A stretch of DNA of 64,000 nucleotides from Vibrio sp. RE86 (GTDB lineage: Bacteria > Pseudomonadota > Gammaproteobacteria > Enterobacterales > Vibrionaceae), in assembly GCF_013114545.1 (NCBI RefSeq), contig NZ_VTXI01000001.1:310001-374000 (forward strand), written 5' to 3'. Of the stretch, positions 44,741 to 54,430 are shown one piece after another. A program made the translations under genes and the position numbers. The notes under the pieces were generated by a model. That model ran no database searches, was not told the origin of the DNA, and saw only the letters and a list, made by a program, of their open reading frames with translations. Each line of letters starts with the position of its first letter. Within the stretch, counting starts at the first letter, position 1.

Positions 44741-47278
44741 ATGAATCGTATTACTACGTGCGCTGCAGGGATCGCTCTTGCGATGTCTAGCGCAGCGATT
44801 GCCGCACCAACGGCTCCGAGTGTCGATGTTTATGGCTCAAACAATCTTCAGTTCTCGAAGATCGAGCTCGCGATGGAAGCCGTTTCAGGTTACAACCAAA
44901 TGGTGAAGTATTCTGATCAAGCTGATATTACGATTAAGTTTAATCAGTGGAGTGGTTCAACAGGCGACACATACAAGATCTACTTCGACGGAGTAGAAGT
45001 CGCAACTGGCCCAATCGCAGGCAGCCAAACGAGTGCGAACTTTAAATATGGGACTGGTGGTCTTTACCAAATGACCATCGAGGCGTGTGATGCTACAGGT
45101 TGTAGCGTGAGTGCTCCGGTGGAAGTTGTGGTTGCAGATACAGACGGTGCGCATTTAAAGCCTTTGACGATGAACATCGATCCAAACAACAAGTCATACA
45201 ATACCGACCCGAACACCGTGGTAGGTACTTACTTTGTTGAATGGGGTATTTATGGTCGTGACTATACAGTCGACAACCTTCCTGCTGACAACTTGACGCA
45301 CATCCTATATGGCTTTATCCCAATTTGTGGTCCAAATGAGTCAGTTAAATCTGTTGGCGGTAACAGCTACAACGCATTGATGACCGCATGTCAGGGCGTG
45401 CCTGATTATGAAGTGGTTATCCATGACCCTTGGGCAGCATTCCAAAAAAGTTTCCCTCAAGCAGGTCATGAATACAGTTCGCCAATCAAAGGTAACTACG
45501 CAATGATGATGGCGCTTAAACAGCGTAATCCTGATCTGAAAATCATTCCGTCAATCGGTGGCTGGACGTTGTCAGATCCATTCTTTGATTTCACGACGAA
45601 AGCAAACCGAGACACCTTTGTTGCATCTGTAAAACGTTTCTTAAACACTTGGAAATTCTATGATGGTGTGGACATCGACTGGGAATTCCCAGGTGGTGGC
45701 GGTGCTGCCGCAAACCTTGGTGATCCAGTTAATGATGGCCCAGCGTACATTGCACTAATGCAAGAGCTACGCGTGATGCTTGACGAGCTTGAAGCGGAAA
45801 CAGGCAGAACGTATGAGCTGACTTCTGCAATTGGTGTTGGCCACGACAAGATTGAAGATGTGAACTACGGTGAAGCTATCCAGTATATGGATTACATCTT
45901 CGCGATGACTTATGACTTCTACGGTGGTTGGAATAACGTTGTTGGACACCAAACAGCGCTTTACTGCGGTAACTTCATGCGCCCTGGTCAATGTGATGGT
46001 ACGGGTGTCGATGAAAATGGTAAACCTTATACAGGCCCAGCTTATACTTCAGACAACGGTATTCAGCTTCTACTCGCTCAAGGCGTGCCTGCAAACAAGC
46101 TAGTACTTGGCGCAGCAATGTATGGGCGTGGCTGGGAAGGCGTGACTCCTGATACTTTAAGTGACCCAACTGATCCTATGACAGGTGTGGGTAACGGTAA
46201 GCTGAAAGGTGAGACTGCTCAGGGTGTTTGGGAAGACGGCGTGATTGACTACAAAGGAGTTAAGTCGTTCATGTTAGGTCCAGATAACACAGGTATCAAT
46301 GGCTTTGAATATGGTTACGATGCTCAAGCAGAAGCCGCTTGGGTATGGAATCCAACATCAGGTCAGCTGATTACGTTTGATGACGACCGTTCAGTGAAAG
46401 CTAAAGGTGCGTATGTGCGTGACCTAGGCTTAGCGGGTCTGTTCTCATGGGAGATTGATGCAGATAACGGCGACATTCTTAATGCGATGCACGAAGGGCT
46501 AGCGGGTGGTCCGGTTCTTAACCGTGACCCAGTAGCGAATGCGGGCGCAGATATCACAGTTGTAGGACCTGCAAGCGTGGTTCTTGATGCGAGCGCATCA
46601 TCAGATTCTGATGGAACAATTGCTAGCTACCAATGGACGCAAACTTCTGGTACTTCAGTTACTTTAACGGGTGCAAACAGTGCCGTAGCGAGCTTTGATG
46701 TAGCGGAAGTAGCGCAAACTGAAACGCTTAGCTTCAAAGTGACGGTAACAGATAACGAGGGTGCGACAGCGGTTGATACCGTTGTTTTAACGGTGAACTC
46801 GAAAGATCTACCGCCTGTGAACCAAGCTCCAGTGGCTGCTGTTAGCGCACCAACAAATGTGAATGCCGGTGATGTTGTGATTGTTGATGCTTCAGCTTCT
46901 AGTGACGCTGATAACGATACTCTCACTTACACTTGGTCAGTTCCAGCAGGCCTAAATGCAACAGTTGATGGAGCAAGCGTTAGCTTTGTTGCTCCAGAGT
47001 ATACACAAGATACTCAGCTTGCCTTTAGTGTGACGGTTAGTGACGGTCAAGCGACTGATGCTGCATCTACCTCAGTCACGGTAGCTAAAGTATCGAGCGG
47101 TGGTGAGTTGTGTAGCAACCTATGGGAGTCTTCAACTGTTTACAATGGTGGAGACCAAGTTTCGTGGGCTGGTAAGGTATGGCAAGCGAAATGGTGGACA
47201 CAAGGTGACGATCCATCTCAAGCAGGAGAGTGGGGCGTATGGAGTGAAGTTGGCCCAGCAAGTTGTGCAACTAACTAA
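44741..47278 (+). CDS. chiA: Secreted chitinase A (GH18 with chitin-binding domain)
   Basis: 845 residues from ATG 44741. The signal peptide (MNRITTCAAGIALAMSSAAIA) supports this start; longer in-frame ATGs lack one. Domains: N-terminal ChiN beta domain (about 22-135), GH18 catalytic barrel (about 155-590) with DGVDIDWE where Glu315 is the acid/base, two PKD-like repeats (about 590-790), and a C-terminal carbohydrate-binding module (about 795-845) with LWESSTVYNGGDQVSWAGK and paired Cys. Position Glu315 agrees with the catalytic residue described for Vibrio harveyi (carchariae) ChiA. It degrades chitin outside the cell. Terminator follows. Confidence 0.96.
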   Translation: MNRITTCAAGIALAMSSAAIAAPTAPSVDVYGSNNLQFSKIELAMEAVSGYNQMVKYSDQADITIKFNQWSGSTGDTYKIYFDGVEVATGPIAGSQTSANFKYGTGGLYQMTIEACDATGCSVSAPVEVVVADTDGAHLKPLTMNIDPNNKSYNTDPNTVVGTYFVEWGIYGRDYTVDNLPADNLTHILYGFIPICGPNESVKSVGGNSYNALMTACQGVPDYEVVIHDPWAAFQKSFPQAGHEYSSPIKGNYAMMMALKQRNPDLKIIPSIGGWTLSDPFFDFTTKANRDTFVASVKRFLNTWKFYDGVDIDWEFPGGGGAAANLGDPVNDGPAYIALMQELRVMLDELEAETGRTYELTSAIGVGHDKIEDVNYGEAIQYMDYIFAMTYDFYGGWNNVVGHQTALYCGNFMRPGQCDGTGVDENGKPYTGPAYTSDNGIQLLLAQGVPANKLVLGAAMYGRGWEGVTPDTLSDPTDPMTGVGNGKLKGETAQGVWEDGVIDYKGVKSFMLGPDNTGINGFEYGYDAQAEAAWVWNPTSGQLITFDDDRSVKAKGAYVRDLGLAGLFSWEIDADNGDILNAMHEGLAGGPVLNRDPVANAGADITVVGPASVVLDASASSDSDGTIASYQWTQTSGTSVTLTGANSAVASFDVAEVAQTETLSFKVTVTDNEGATAVDTVVLTVNSKDLPPVNQAPVAAVSAPTNVNAGDVVIVDASASSDADNDTLTYTWSVPAGLNATVDGASVSFVAPEYTQDTQLAFSVTVSDGQATDAASTSVTVAKVSSGGELCSNLWESSTVYNGGDQVSWAGKVWQAKWWTQGDDPSQAGEWGVWSEVGPASCATN

Positions 47279-47298
47279 TCCTACTTCCATTTAAAGAA

Positions 47299-47332
47299 AA
47301 AGCCATTCGATGTTATCGAATGGCTTTGTTGT
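47299..47332. terminator. Bidirectional terminator between chiA and lapB-like gene
   Basis: Perfect 13-bp stem AAAGCCATTCGAT/ATCGAATGGCTTT (47299-47311 with 47315-47327) then GTTGTTTTT; A-rich before. It lies between convergent genes. Confidence 0.9.
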
Positions 47333-47350
47333 TTTTAGGGCTAAACGGAA

Positions 47351-49465
47351 TTAAGTCACCGCTCTAACTTTGCCTTGTTTGAGACTATTCAGTACATCTG
47401 CTTTCGGTCCGTCTGCGATTACGCATCCTTTCTCCATCACAATCACTCGATCAACAACATCGAGCATTGAGGTTTTGTGAGTAATCAGAATTAACGTCTC
47501 TGAAGGCTTCAACTGGGCCAGTTGCTGCTTAATGTGCATCTCAGAACGGTTATCCATAGCACTGGTTGGTTCATCCATAAGAAGAACTGGTGGGCGCCCC
47601 AGAATCGCTCGCGCAATAGTGACGGCTTGACGCTGACCACCAGAGAGCAACATGCCGCCTTCTCCGACTTGGCGTTCTAGGCCTGCTGGGTCTTGTTGCG
47701 TAAATACGGTGACGCCAGCACGGTTTGCTGCATCCAACACATCTCGGTCATCGGCTAATGGGCGGCCAAGCGTAATGTTGTCGCGGATGCTGCCATAGAA
47801 TAGTTGGCTATCTTGTGGAACACAGCCAATGTTTCGGCGTATGTCGATATGGTGTAACTGATCAATATCGGTATCATCAATACGGACATGGCCTTCAGTG
47901 GGCTTATATAGCCCCATAATCAAGCGTTCGAGTGTTGTTTTACCTGAACCAATTCGCCCAATGATAGCGACTTTTTCACCTGGATTAATGGTGATGCTAA
48001 GGTCGCGAATTGAAGCGATAGGTGAGTCGGGATAGTGGAAAGTAACTTTATCCAGCTCAATTTTTCCATGAACGATCGGGCGGTGGATATAGCGTTTACC
48101 CTCTTCTTGTTCGTCAGGCATCGACATGACTTGCTCAATGATGGTCATTGATGATTTGGCTTGGTTGTATCGAGTCGATAGTAGAGAGAGCTGAACCATA
48201 GGTCCAATTGCTCGACCACTCAGCATGGTCGCAGCAATTAGGCCACCCATCGTGAGCTCACCCTCAGAAATGAGGTACACACCCAAGATGATCATACCAA
48301 CGTTAGAGGCTTGCTGAACAAAGCCTGCGGTATTTTGTATGCCATCGGTAATACGACGGCTCTTGATGTTCCAGTTTGCCATATGTGCTACAGCTTCTTC
48401 CCAGCGGAACTGGAACTGGCTTTGAGCACCAAACAGTTTAACGGTCTCTAGACCTGATAGACTTTCAATTAAGTTTGCATACTTTTGAGAAGCAAGGCGA
48501 GAGCCCTCTTCGATCGTATGACGTAATGGCCCTTGAATCAGCAGCGAGTAGATAACCAGAATCAATACACCAATAATTGGCACAATCACTAAGTTACCCG
48601 CCATCAGCCAAATTAGTACTAAGAACAGAATGGCGAATGGAAGATCGATAAGAGAACCAATGGTAGCAGAGGTGAAGAACTCTCGGATTGACTCGAACTC
48701 TTGAAGGTGACGAGCAAACGCACCGACAGAAGCAGGGCGTGCCTCCATTCGAATACCGAGCACTTTGCTAAAGAGTTTGGATGAAATCAGAATGTCTGAC
48801 TTTTTACCTGCAACGTCAATGAAGTAACTTCGCATTAGCTTCAAGGTCAAATCGAACAAGAAGATGACGAAGATACCACTAGCTAGCACCCAGAGCGTTT
48901 CAAATGCAAGGTTTGGAACAACCTTATCATAGACAAGGCGGGTAAACATTGGTGCAGCGACGGCGAACAAGTTGATAAGAATTGAAGCTATCAACACGTC
49001 ACGATAGATGCGTTTTGATTGCCAAATAGTTCCCCAGAACCAATGGCCTTCACGTGTTTTGAGTACTTCAGGTGAACGCTCATCATAGCGAAACTGCTTT
49101 TTGACTAGGAAGTAACGGCCAATGTACTGTTCTTTTAATTCGTCAACACTAATTGAAATAGGCACTAAACCTGATTCACCGGTTACGATCTCAGCCTCAG
49201 TCTTTTCATCGTTGAAACTATTCAGTACGCAGGCGTCACCACCTTTTAAAACTAGTACGACAGGTAAAACGAGCTGAGAAATGTCAAGCAAATCAGAACG
49301 ATTCTCTTTAGCCACCAAGCCTGCGCGCTCCGCAGAACGTGGGAACAAGAAGGGCGTTAGCTTACCGTCTGTCAGCGGTAAGCCATTGATTAAAGCTTCG
49401 GGTGAATTAGCTAAGCCATAGTAACGACTGACGTAGATAAGCGAATTTAATAGCGGATCCTGCAT
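47351..49465 (-). CDS. lapB: Type I secretion ABC transporter (LapB-like permease/ATPase)
   Basis: 704 residues. An N-terminal C39-peptidase-like domain (about 1-140) lacks an obvious catalytic Cys, as in RTX transporters. A six-helix ABC transmembrane domain follows. The ATPase has Walker A GRIGSGKTTLERL, signature LSGGQRQAVTIARAIL, Walker B LLMDEPTSAMD and the switch His in LITHKTS. In the Lap system of Pseudomonas this protein exports a giant adhesin with LapC and an outer-membrane TolC-like LapE. It is last in the operon, 15 bp after lapD. No adhesin gene is in the window. Confidence 0.9.
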   Translation of the reverse strand: MQDPLLNSLIYVSRYYGLANSPEALINGLPLTDGKLTPFLFPRSAERAGLVAKENRSDLLDISQLVLPVVLVLKGGDACVLNSFNDEKTEAEIVTGESGLVPISISVDELKEQYIGRYFLVKKQFRYDERSPEVLKTREGHWFWGTIWQSKRIYRDVLIASILINLFAVAAPMFTRLVYDKVVPNLAFETLWVLASGIFVIFLFDLTLKLMRSYFIDVAGKKSDILISSKLFSKVLGIRMEARPASVGAFARHLQEFESIREFFTSATIGSLIDLPFAILFLVLIWLMAGNLVIVPIIGVLILVIYSLLIQGPLRHTIEEGSRLASQKYANLIESLSGLETVKLFGAQSQFQFRWEEAVAHMANWNIKSRRITDGIQNTAGFVQQASNVGMIILGVYLISEGELTMGGLIAATMLSGRAIGPMVQLSLLSTRYNQAKSSMTIIEQVMSMPDEQEEGKRYIHRPIVHGKIELDKVTFHYPDSPIASIRDLSITINPGEKVAIIGRIGSGKTTLERLIMGLYKPTEGHVRIDDTDIDQLHHIDIRRNIGCVPQDSQLFYGSIRDNITLGRPLADDRDVLDAANRAGVTVFTQQDPAGLERQVGEGGMLLSGGQRQAVTIARAILGRPPVLLMDEPTSAMDNRSEMHIKQQLAQLKPSETLILITHKTSMLDVVDRVIVMEKGCVIADGPKADVLNSLKQGKVRAVT

Positions 49466-49480
49466 GCTATACCTTTATTG

Positions 49481-51391
49481 TTATTTATCTACGATGAAGC
49501 CCTGGAAGACTTCAATAAAGTGTTCAGACAAGAAATCAAGCTGAGTTTGAGTCTCAACACGAGAAGCGATCGTCTTGATACCCAAGTTATGCGCAGTTCT
49601 TGAAATCGACGTCAATGTGAACTTCTGTTTCTCATCATCCAAGTGGTGGGTGTAGAGGTAATCTAGCTTCACATAGGCTGGGCGGAACTCATTGATGTAA
49701 TCAAGCGATTGGAAGTTACGTCCGTAGTTATCCACCCCGAAGTCAGAGCCAGTCCCACGAATTGCGTTACAGAATAGTGCTGTGTGGTGAGGAGAGTGAA
49801 TAAAGCAGTTTTCAGGGATCTCAAAGTGAAGCAATGCGGCCACTGAAGCGTGCTTATTGAGTAACTGAGTGACCCAACGAATGAAGCTTGGTTGAGCAAT
49901 ACTGCTTTGCGAAATGTTTATTGCGACAGGTTCGTTGAATTCTCCCGCTTCAAGTCGTTTCACTATCGCTTCGATAACATATTCATCAAACAGGTGGCTT
50001 GCATTCAGCTGTTCTAACGCAAACAGGTATTGGTTGGCACTGAATCGTTCACCATCTTTTTCAATCGCAGAGAACACTTCTCGGTGGTAAGTCTGACCCC
50101 AAGTGTTGTTCGCAGCTTGGAACCGGAAGCTGAACCAATCGTTATTGATGGCTTCTTCAACTAAGCTCTTCCACTGCTGTTTACCCATTAGACTATCGGT
50201 ATGTTCTTCCGTCACATAACCGTAAGTGATCTCAGGATTGGATTTAGCGGTTGCCAGAGCGTTATCTAGCATAGTCAGAAGCTTAGATGAGCTGGTGGAT
50301 GACTTGCTGTATACCACACCAAGCGCTAGATTCGATGTTGCCATCCCTGTAGGGTCTGCATTGATGTCTTGTACGTAAGTCACAATGCTATCAGCGATGA
50401 GCTTAAGCTCGGAATCTTCCATGTTCGGTAGAATAAAACCAAACTCTTCGGTAGAGATGCGCGCAATGGTCACGTTTGGTGATGTGAGTGACACCTTGAG
50501 GTGATCGGCTAGTTCACGCACCATACCATCACCTGCCTCGTAGCCTTTATCGTCATACAGTTCGCGAATAAAGCTTGCTTCAAGTATGGCAACGCCACCA
50601 ATACCACCTTCGCCAATCCATGAATTTAGCTGGCTCATGTAGTACGCGCGGTTACCCAATTGTGAAACCGGGTCGATGTAAGCACGCTCACGAAGTTGCT
50701 GAGCTTCTTTTGCTTGAGCTTTGAAAGACTGTTCAAGTTGTGCTGACATGCTGTTAATACCGTCGACAACGTAAATCAAGTCTTGTGTTGTCGGGCGAGG
50801 TAGAGGCTCACCAAAGTGGTTACGAGCCACTTGCTCCATCTTATCAACAATCAGCTGAAGTGGCTTGAGCGCACGTTTAAGGATAAATGAGATAGAGAAC
50901 AGACCAATTAACATGATGATGCAAAACGCGATGACCAAGCGTTCAAAAGCAAGCCAAAGCTGGGTGTAGGCATCCCCAGGGTGACTGACAATTTCGACTT
51001 CTGCTAGCTGCATCCAGCCGCTTGTCACAACGCGGCGATCATGAATTTTTTCGAATAGGTTCAGACTAGTGAACCATTTCGGCACTCGATTGGGCTTGAT
51101 AGGGTACGACCGTAGGATTTCGTCGCCAGTATCGAGAAAGATGAGACGCACGATTGAATAGCTGCTGCCATCAAACAAGGCATTAATAACAGATTCAACT
51201 GCAACTTGGTCCTTGCTTTCCAAATAAGGCGCAAGTGCTAGTCCGACAGTATTAATGGTGTTGTTTACTTCAGAGCGCTGTTGCTGAATGAGGTTATTTC
51301 GAGTGGTATTGAACTCGATGATAAACACCGATATCAAAAGCATCAAAATAACCGCAATCATTCCCGCGACAAGTTGTTTATATAACGTCAT
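49481..51391 (-). CDS. lapD: LapD-like inner-membrane c-di-GMP receptor
   Basis: 636 residues (648 in P. fluorescens). N-terminal membrane helix, a periplasmic output domain (about 30-150), second helix, HAMP (about 170-225), a degenerate GGDEF (ISTEEF in place of GGDEF) and a degenerate EAL domain (EVF, with ASRVET and QGFIVDK at the end). The loss of catalytic motifs is the hallmark of LapD. When c-di-GMP binds, LapD holds LapG away from its adhesin substrate. The ATG follows AGTAGG, and the gap to lapG is five bases, so the two are translationally close. Confidence 0.92.
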   Translation of the reverse strand: MTLYKQLVAGMIAVILMLLISVFIIEFNTTRNNLIQQQRSEVNNTINTVGLALAPYLESKDQVAVESVINALFDGSSYSIVRLIFLDTGDEILRSYPIKPNRVPKWFTSLNLFEKIHDRRVVTSGWMQLAEVEIVSHPGDAYTQLWLAFERLVIAFCIIMLIGLFSISFILKRALKPLQLIVDKMEQVARNHFGEPLPRPTTQDLIYVVDGINSMSAQLEQSFKAQAKEAQQLRERAYIDPVSQLGNRAYYMSQLNSWIGEGGIGGVAILEASFIRELYDDKGYEAGDGMVRELADHLKVSLTSPNVTIARISTEEFGFILPNMEDSELKLIADSIVTYVQDINADPTGMATSNLALGVVYSKSSTSSSKLLTMLDNALATAKSNPEITYGYVTEEHTDSLMGKQQWKSLVEEAINNDWFSFRFQAANNTWGQTYHREVFSAIEKDGERFSANQYLFALEQLNASHLFDEYVIEAIVKRLEAGEFNEPVAINISQSSIAQPSFIRWVTQLLNKHASVAALLHFEIPENCFIHSPHHTALFCNAIRGTGSDFGVDNYGRNFQSLDYINEFRPAYVKLDYLYTHHLDDEKQKFTLTSISRTAHNLGIKTIASRVETQTQLDFLSEHFIEVFQGFIVDK

Positions 51392-51396
51392 GTTGC

Positions 51397-52083
51397 CTAC
51401 TCATCATAATTAATTTTGGGTTTATTTAATTGGAGCGATTTCTCGCGGGCACGGAGATCATTCCATAGGCTTAGCCTTGATGACTTCCCTGCCAGTTGTC
51501 CATTTTTCGACTTCATTAGCCACAAGTTTTTACCGTTAAAACTGTATATCGGTAGAAGGTCTCGGCGTAATGAAGCTCGCTTTATTTGTGGGTTGATATT
51601 GTCTAACAATATCGGTTCAGCGCTGGGCTTTGAATAGTAAGCTAATACCATATGAAACTGATTTAATTCAATGGCTTTAACATACACAAGTCGAAGTTTT
51701 TTATCTGAGACACCGAGTTCAAGCAGAGAAAAATACTTAGCGATAGTGAAGTCTTCACAATCTCCAGCGTTACTGCCTAAAAACTCTAGCGGTGTTGCCC
51801 AATAGTCGTTCTTGCCCCACAGGTTGATGTCATTGACAAAATAGAGTTGATTGAAAAAGTTGTTTACCTTCGTGAGTTTGTCTCTTTCTGGTAGAGACTT
51901 GTACTGAGACATTTCGTTACGCCATGTTTCAACACGTTTTCCCGCTCGGTCTCCATAAGTCTGACGTACCGCATCAACCCAACGTTGCTCTTGTGTATTA
52001 AGAGCAAACGAGGCAGTAGAGGCGAGTAACACCACGGTAATTGCGACCGCAGCGCTGAGATTATTAAGCCCTTTCAATCTCAC
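51397..52083 (-). CDS. lapG: LapG-like periplasmic cysteine protease
   Basis: 228 residues. A signal peptide-like hydrophobic segment (about 10-27) leads to a transglutaminase-like cysteine protease. The catalytic triad reads Cys109 in AGDCEDFTIAKY, His144 in FHMVLAYY and Asp161 in LLDNINP; the acidic residues around Cys fit the Ca2+ site. LapG cuts the N-terminus of the giant adhesin when c-di-GMP is low. GTG 52083 is the longest start; TTG at 52077, spaced 7-8 bases from AAAGG, fits the ribosome site better. Operon with lapD. Confidence 0.9.
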   Translation of the reverse strand: MRLKGLNNLSAAVAITVVLLASTASFALNTQEQRWVDAVRQTYGDRAGKRVETWRNEMSQYKSLPERDKLTKVNNFFNQLYFVNDINLWGKNDYWATPLEFLGSNAGDCEDFTIAKYFSLLELGVSDKKLRLVYVKAIELNQFHMVLAYYSKPSAEPILLDNINPQIKRASLRRDLLPIYSFNGKNLWLMKSKNGQLAGKSSRLSLWNDLRAREKSLQLNKPKINYDE

Positions 52084-52121
52084 ACCTTTGTGACTGAAAG
52101 GGAGACAAAACCATCATCCAT

Positions 52122-53513
52122 TTATTCCTTAAGCGCATTGGTTTGTGCACTGAGTATCGGCTTCAGTAGATATTCAAGTATGGTTCGCTTACCGGTGATA
52201 ATATCAACAGAAGCTGTCATACCAGGGATGATAGGAAGAGAGTTGTCTTTATCTAAGCTTGTTTCTTTGGTTCTAACTCGAACCAAATAGAAACTGTTGC
52301 CTTCCTCATCAGTCGTCGTGTCGGCACTGATATGTTCCAATGTGCCTTCTAAACCACCGTACTTGGTGAAGTCGTAAGCACTAAACTTCACCACGGTATG
52401 CAGTTCAGGGCGCAAAAACGCAATATCTTGAGGGGCGATTTTAGCTTCTACTAAGAGCGTGTCCTCACTAGGCACTATCTCTACGATGTCCATTCCCGGT
52501 TGAATTACACCACCCACTGTATTGACGTTGAGTGTTTTGACGGTACCCATTACAGGAGACGTTACGATAGTACGATTGACTCGGTCTTCTAGCCCTACGG
52601 TAGACTCTGTAAGTGACGACAGTTTATCTTGAGCTTCGTTTAACTTCTCTTGTTGTTCGGAACGGAATTTCTGTGCGGCGTCTATGCGGCTGAGCATCGA
52701 CTCTCTGATAGCCGACTTGAGGACGGGCATTTTAAGTTCGCTAGAGGTAAGCTCTCGACGAGTATCATTCACTTGACGCTGCAGTTTTAACAGTTCGATG
52801 CGGGGTACGATACCTTCTTCAGCGAGAGGGCGTGTGATTTCTAGCTCTTTCTTCGCGAATCGATGGCTTTCGCGTAGGTTACGTACACGCGCTTGAATTT
52901 CGACAAGATCTTGCTGTTTTTGCTTTACTTGTTGATCGATCAAAGAGACTTGGTTACGCAGGTTATTGAGGTCTTGGCGGTATTCTGCACGTTGACGGGC
53001 AACTAGGTCGGGTTGAACCTCTTCCAATAACGGTGGGAAAGCGAGTTTATTGAAATCAAGCTGAACGTTGTTTTGCCAATTATCTTCACTGAAGTCTTCA
53101 TTAATTTGCACGCTCGTAATTGAGGCAGACAGCTGAAGCACGCTGGCGGTCAGGTTAGCGACTTGTTGTTCACGTTCACGGTAGTCGGAACGAAAGCGAG
53201 TGTCATCGATGAGCAACAATTGCTGCCCTTTCTGAACAGTTTGTCCTTCACGAACGAGAATTTCTTTAACTAAGCCACCTTCAAGGTTTTGTACAACCTG
53301 GACTTGCGATGATGGTACGACTTTGCCTTGGCCGACAGTGACCTTGTCAATTTCAGCCCAAGATGCCCATAAGCCAGCAAGCACGAAAAACAACACCATT
53401 ATCCAAAGCATAATTCTTGCGCTGGTTGGGGTGTTGAGTAGAAGTGCTGCAGTTTTATCATCGACATATTCCAACTCATTAGGAGTTAGTTTGTCATAAC
53501 TGCTTTTGCTCAT
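52122..53513 (-). CDS. lapC: Type I secretion membrane-fusion protein (LapC/HlyD-like)
   Basis: 463 residues. One N-terminal membrane helix (IMLWIMVLFFVLAGLWASWA) is followed by an HlyD-type barrel-sandwich hybrid and a long coiled-coil hairpin (about 150-320). The C-terminal beta-barrel is conserved (GTVKTLNVNTVGGVIQPGMD, VDIITGKRTILEYLLKP). It bridges the ABC pump and the outer-membrane channel. First gene of the operon lapC-lapG-lapD-lapB on the minus strand, behind CGAGGGAC. Promoter in the 212-bp gap to pdxH. Confidence 0.93.
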   Translation of the reverse strand: MSKSSYDKLTPNELEYVDDKTAALLLNTPTSARIMLWIMVLFFVLAGLWASWAEIDKVTVGQGKVVPSSQVQVVQNLEGGLVKEILVREGQTVQKGQQLLLIDDTRFRSDYREREQQVANLTASVLQLSASITSVQINEDFSEDNWQNNVQLDFNKLAFPPLLEEVQPDLVARQRAEYRQDLNNLRNQVSLIDQQVKQKQQDLVEIQARVRNLRESHRFAKKELEITRPLAEEGIVPRIELLKLQRQVNDTRRELTSSELKMPVLKSAIRESMLSRIDAAQKFRSEQQEKLNEAQDKLSSLTESTVGLEDRVNRTIVTSPVMGTVKTLNVNTVGGVIQPGMDIVEIVPSEDTLLVEAKIAPQDIAFLRPELHTVVKFSAYDFTKYGGLEGTLEHISADTTTDEEGNSFYLVRVRTKETSLDKDNSLPIIPGMTASVDIITGKRTILEYLLKPILSAQTNALKE

Positions 53514-53630
53514 GGTTGTCCCTCGAAAATTAGCTTTATTTTATTGATTTTATTACTCATCTAACGAAATGTTAAGGATTTGATGTAAGAATAGCAGTCC
53601 TGAGTGATATATCCTCTTAATTTTATCTAG

Positions 53631-53651
53631 TTAGTCTATCAAATGGACTAA
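53631..53651. promoter_or_regulatory. Inverted repeat in the lapC-pdxH divergent gap
   Basis: TTAGTC (53631-53636) and GACTAA (53646-53651) are perfect dyad arms 9 bp apart. They lie 75-95 bp before pdxH and 118-138 bp before lapC. Operator role is inferred. Confidence 0.35.
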
Positions 53652-53725
53652 TTACAGACATCTGACCTTGAGTTATGTAGATTAAGAGCGCACAATCTTG
53701 GAAAAAATTTCGCCTAGGAGTAAAG

Positions 53726-54361
53726 ATGGAGCTTGAAGATATTCGCCGCGAGTACACAAAAGGTGGCTTGCGAAGAAAAGACTTATTGGCCAATCCGATT
53801 GCACAGTTTGATGTTTGGCTTAAACAAGCGATTGACGCCAAACTGACGGATCCAACTGCGATGACAGTCGCGACGGTTGACGCAACTGGTCAACCATTTC
53901 AACGTATTGTTCTCCTGAAAGATGTTGATAAGCAGGGTTTTATCTTTTACACCAACTTAGGTAGCCGTAAAGCTCAGCAGATCGAAGGTAATGCTAAGGT
54001 AAGTTTACATTTTCCTTGGCACCCTCTAGAGCGCCAGGTACACATTACTGGTGTCGCTGAAAAGCTAACAGCCGTAGAAAACATTAAGTATTTTTCTTCT
54101 CGCCCTAAAGCTAGCCAGCTTGCTGCAATCGCAAGTAAGCAGAGTAGTCGTATTTCTGCGCGTGGTGTACTGGAAGGTAAGTTCCTAGAGTTGAAGCAAA
54201 AATTTGAGAGTGGTGATATTCCAGTACCGAGTTTCTGGGGAGGCTACCGAATTAAGCCAGAGAGCATTGAGTTCTGGCAAGGTGGCGAGCATCGACTGCA
54301 TGACCGATTCCTGTTCTCACGTGAGCAGGAGCAGTGGAATATTGACCGATTAGCTCCTTAA
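53726..54361 (+). CDS. pdxH: Pyridoxine/pyridoxamine 5'-phosphate oxidase
   Basis: 211 residues (218 in E. coli). FMN-dependent enzyme making pyridoxal 5'-phosphate. The motifs [37 protein letters not shown] and [12 protein letters not shown]-like segment [18 protein letters not shown] are conserved, and the C-terminus [11 protein letters not shown] plus NIDRLAP is the family signature. AGGAG precedes the ATG at a good distance. Terminator follows at once. Divergent from lapC. Confidence 0.97.
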   Translation: MELEDIRREYTKGGLRRKDLLANPIAQFDVWLKQAIDAKLTDPTAMTVATVDATGQPFQRIVLLKDVDKQGFIFYTNLGSRKAQQIEGNAKVSLHFPWHPLERQVHITGVAEKLTAVENIKYFSSRPKASQLAAIASKQSSRISARGVLEGKFLELKQKFESGDIPVPSFWGGYRIKPESIEFWQGGEHRLHDRFLFSREQEQWNIDRLAP

Positions 54362-54379
54362 TGCTCTGAGCCAAATGTC

Positions 54380-54414
54380 AAAAAGGCCTAGTCTGTAATG
54401 GACTAGGCCTTTTT
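54380..54414. terminator. Bidirectional terminator between pdxH and PEGA/FGE gene
   Basis: Perfect 14-bp stem AAAAAGGCCTAGTC/GACTAGGCCTTTTT (54380-54393 with 54401-54414), seven-base loop. T-rich on both sides. It lies between convergent genes. Confidence 0.92.
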
Positions 54415-54430
54415 AGTATTAGGTGGTGAT

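Noticed and set aside
49481-51391. Active diguanylate cyclase or phosphodiesterase
   Set aside because: GGDEF and EAL motifs are both degenerate and the layout is that of the receptor LapD.
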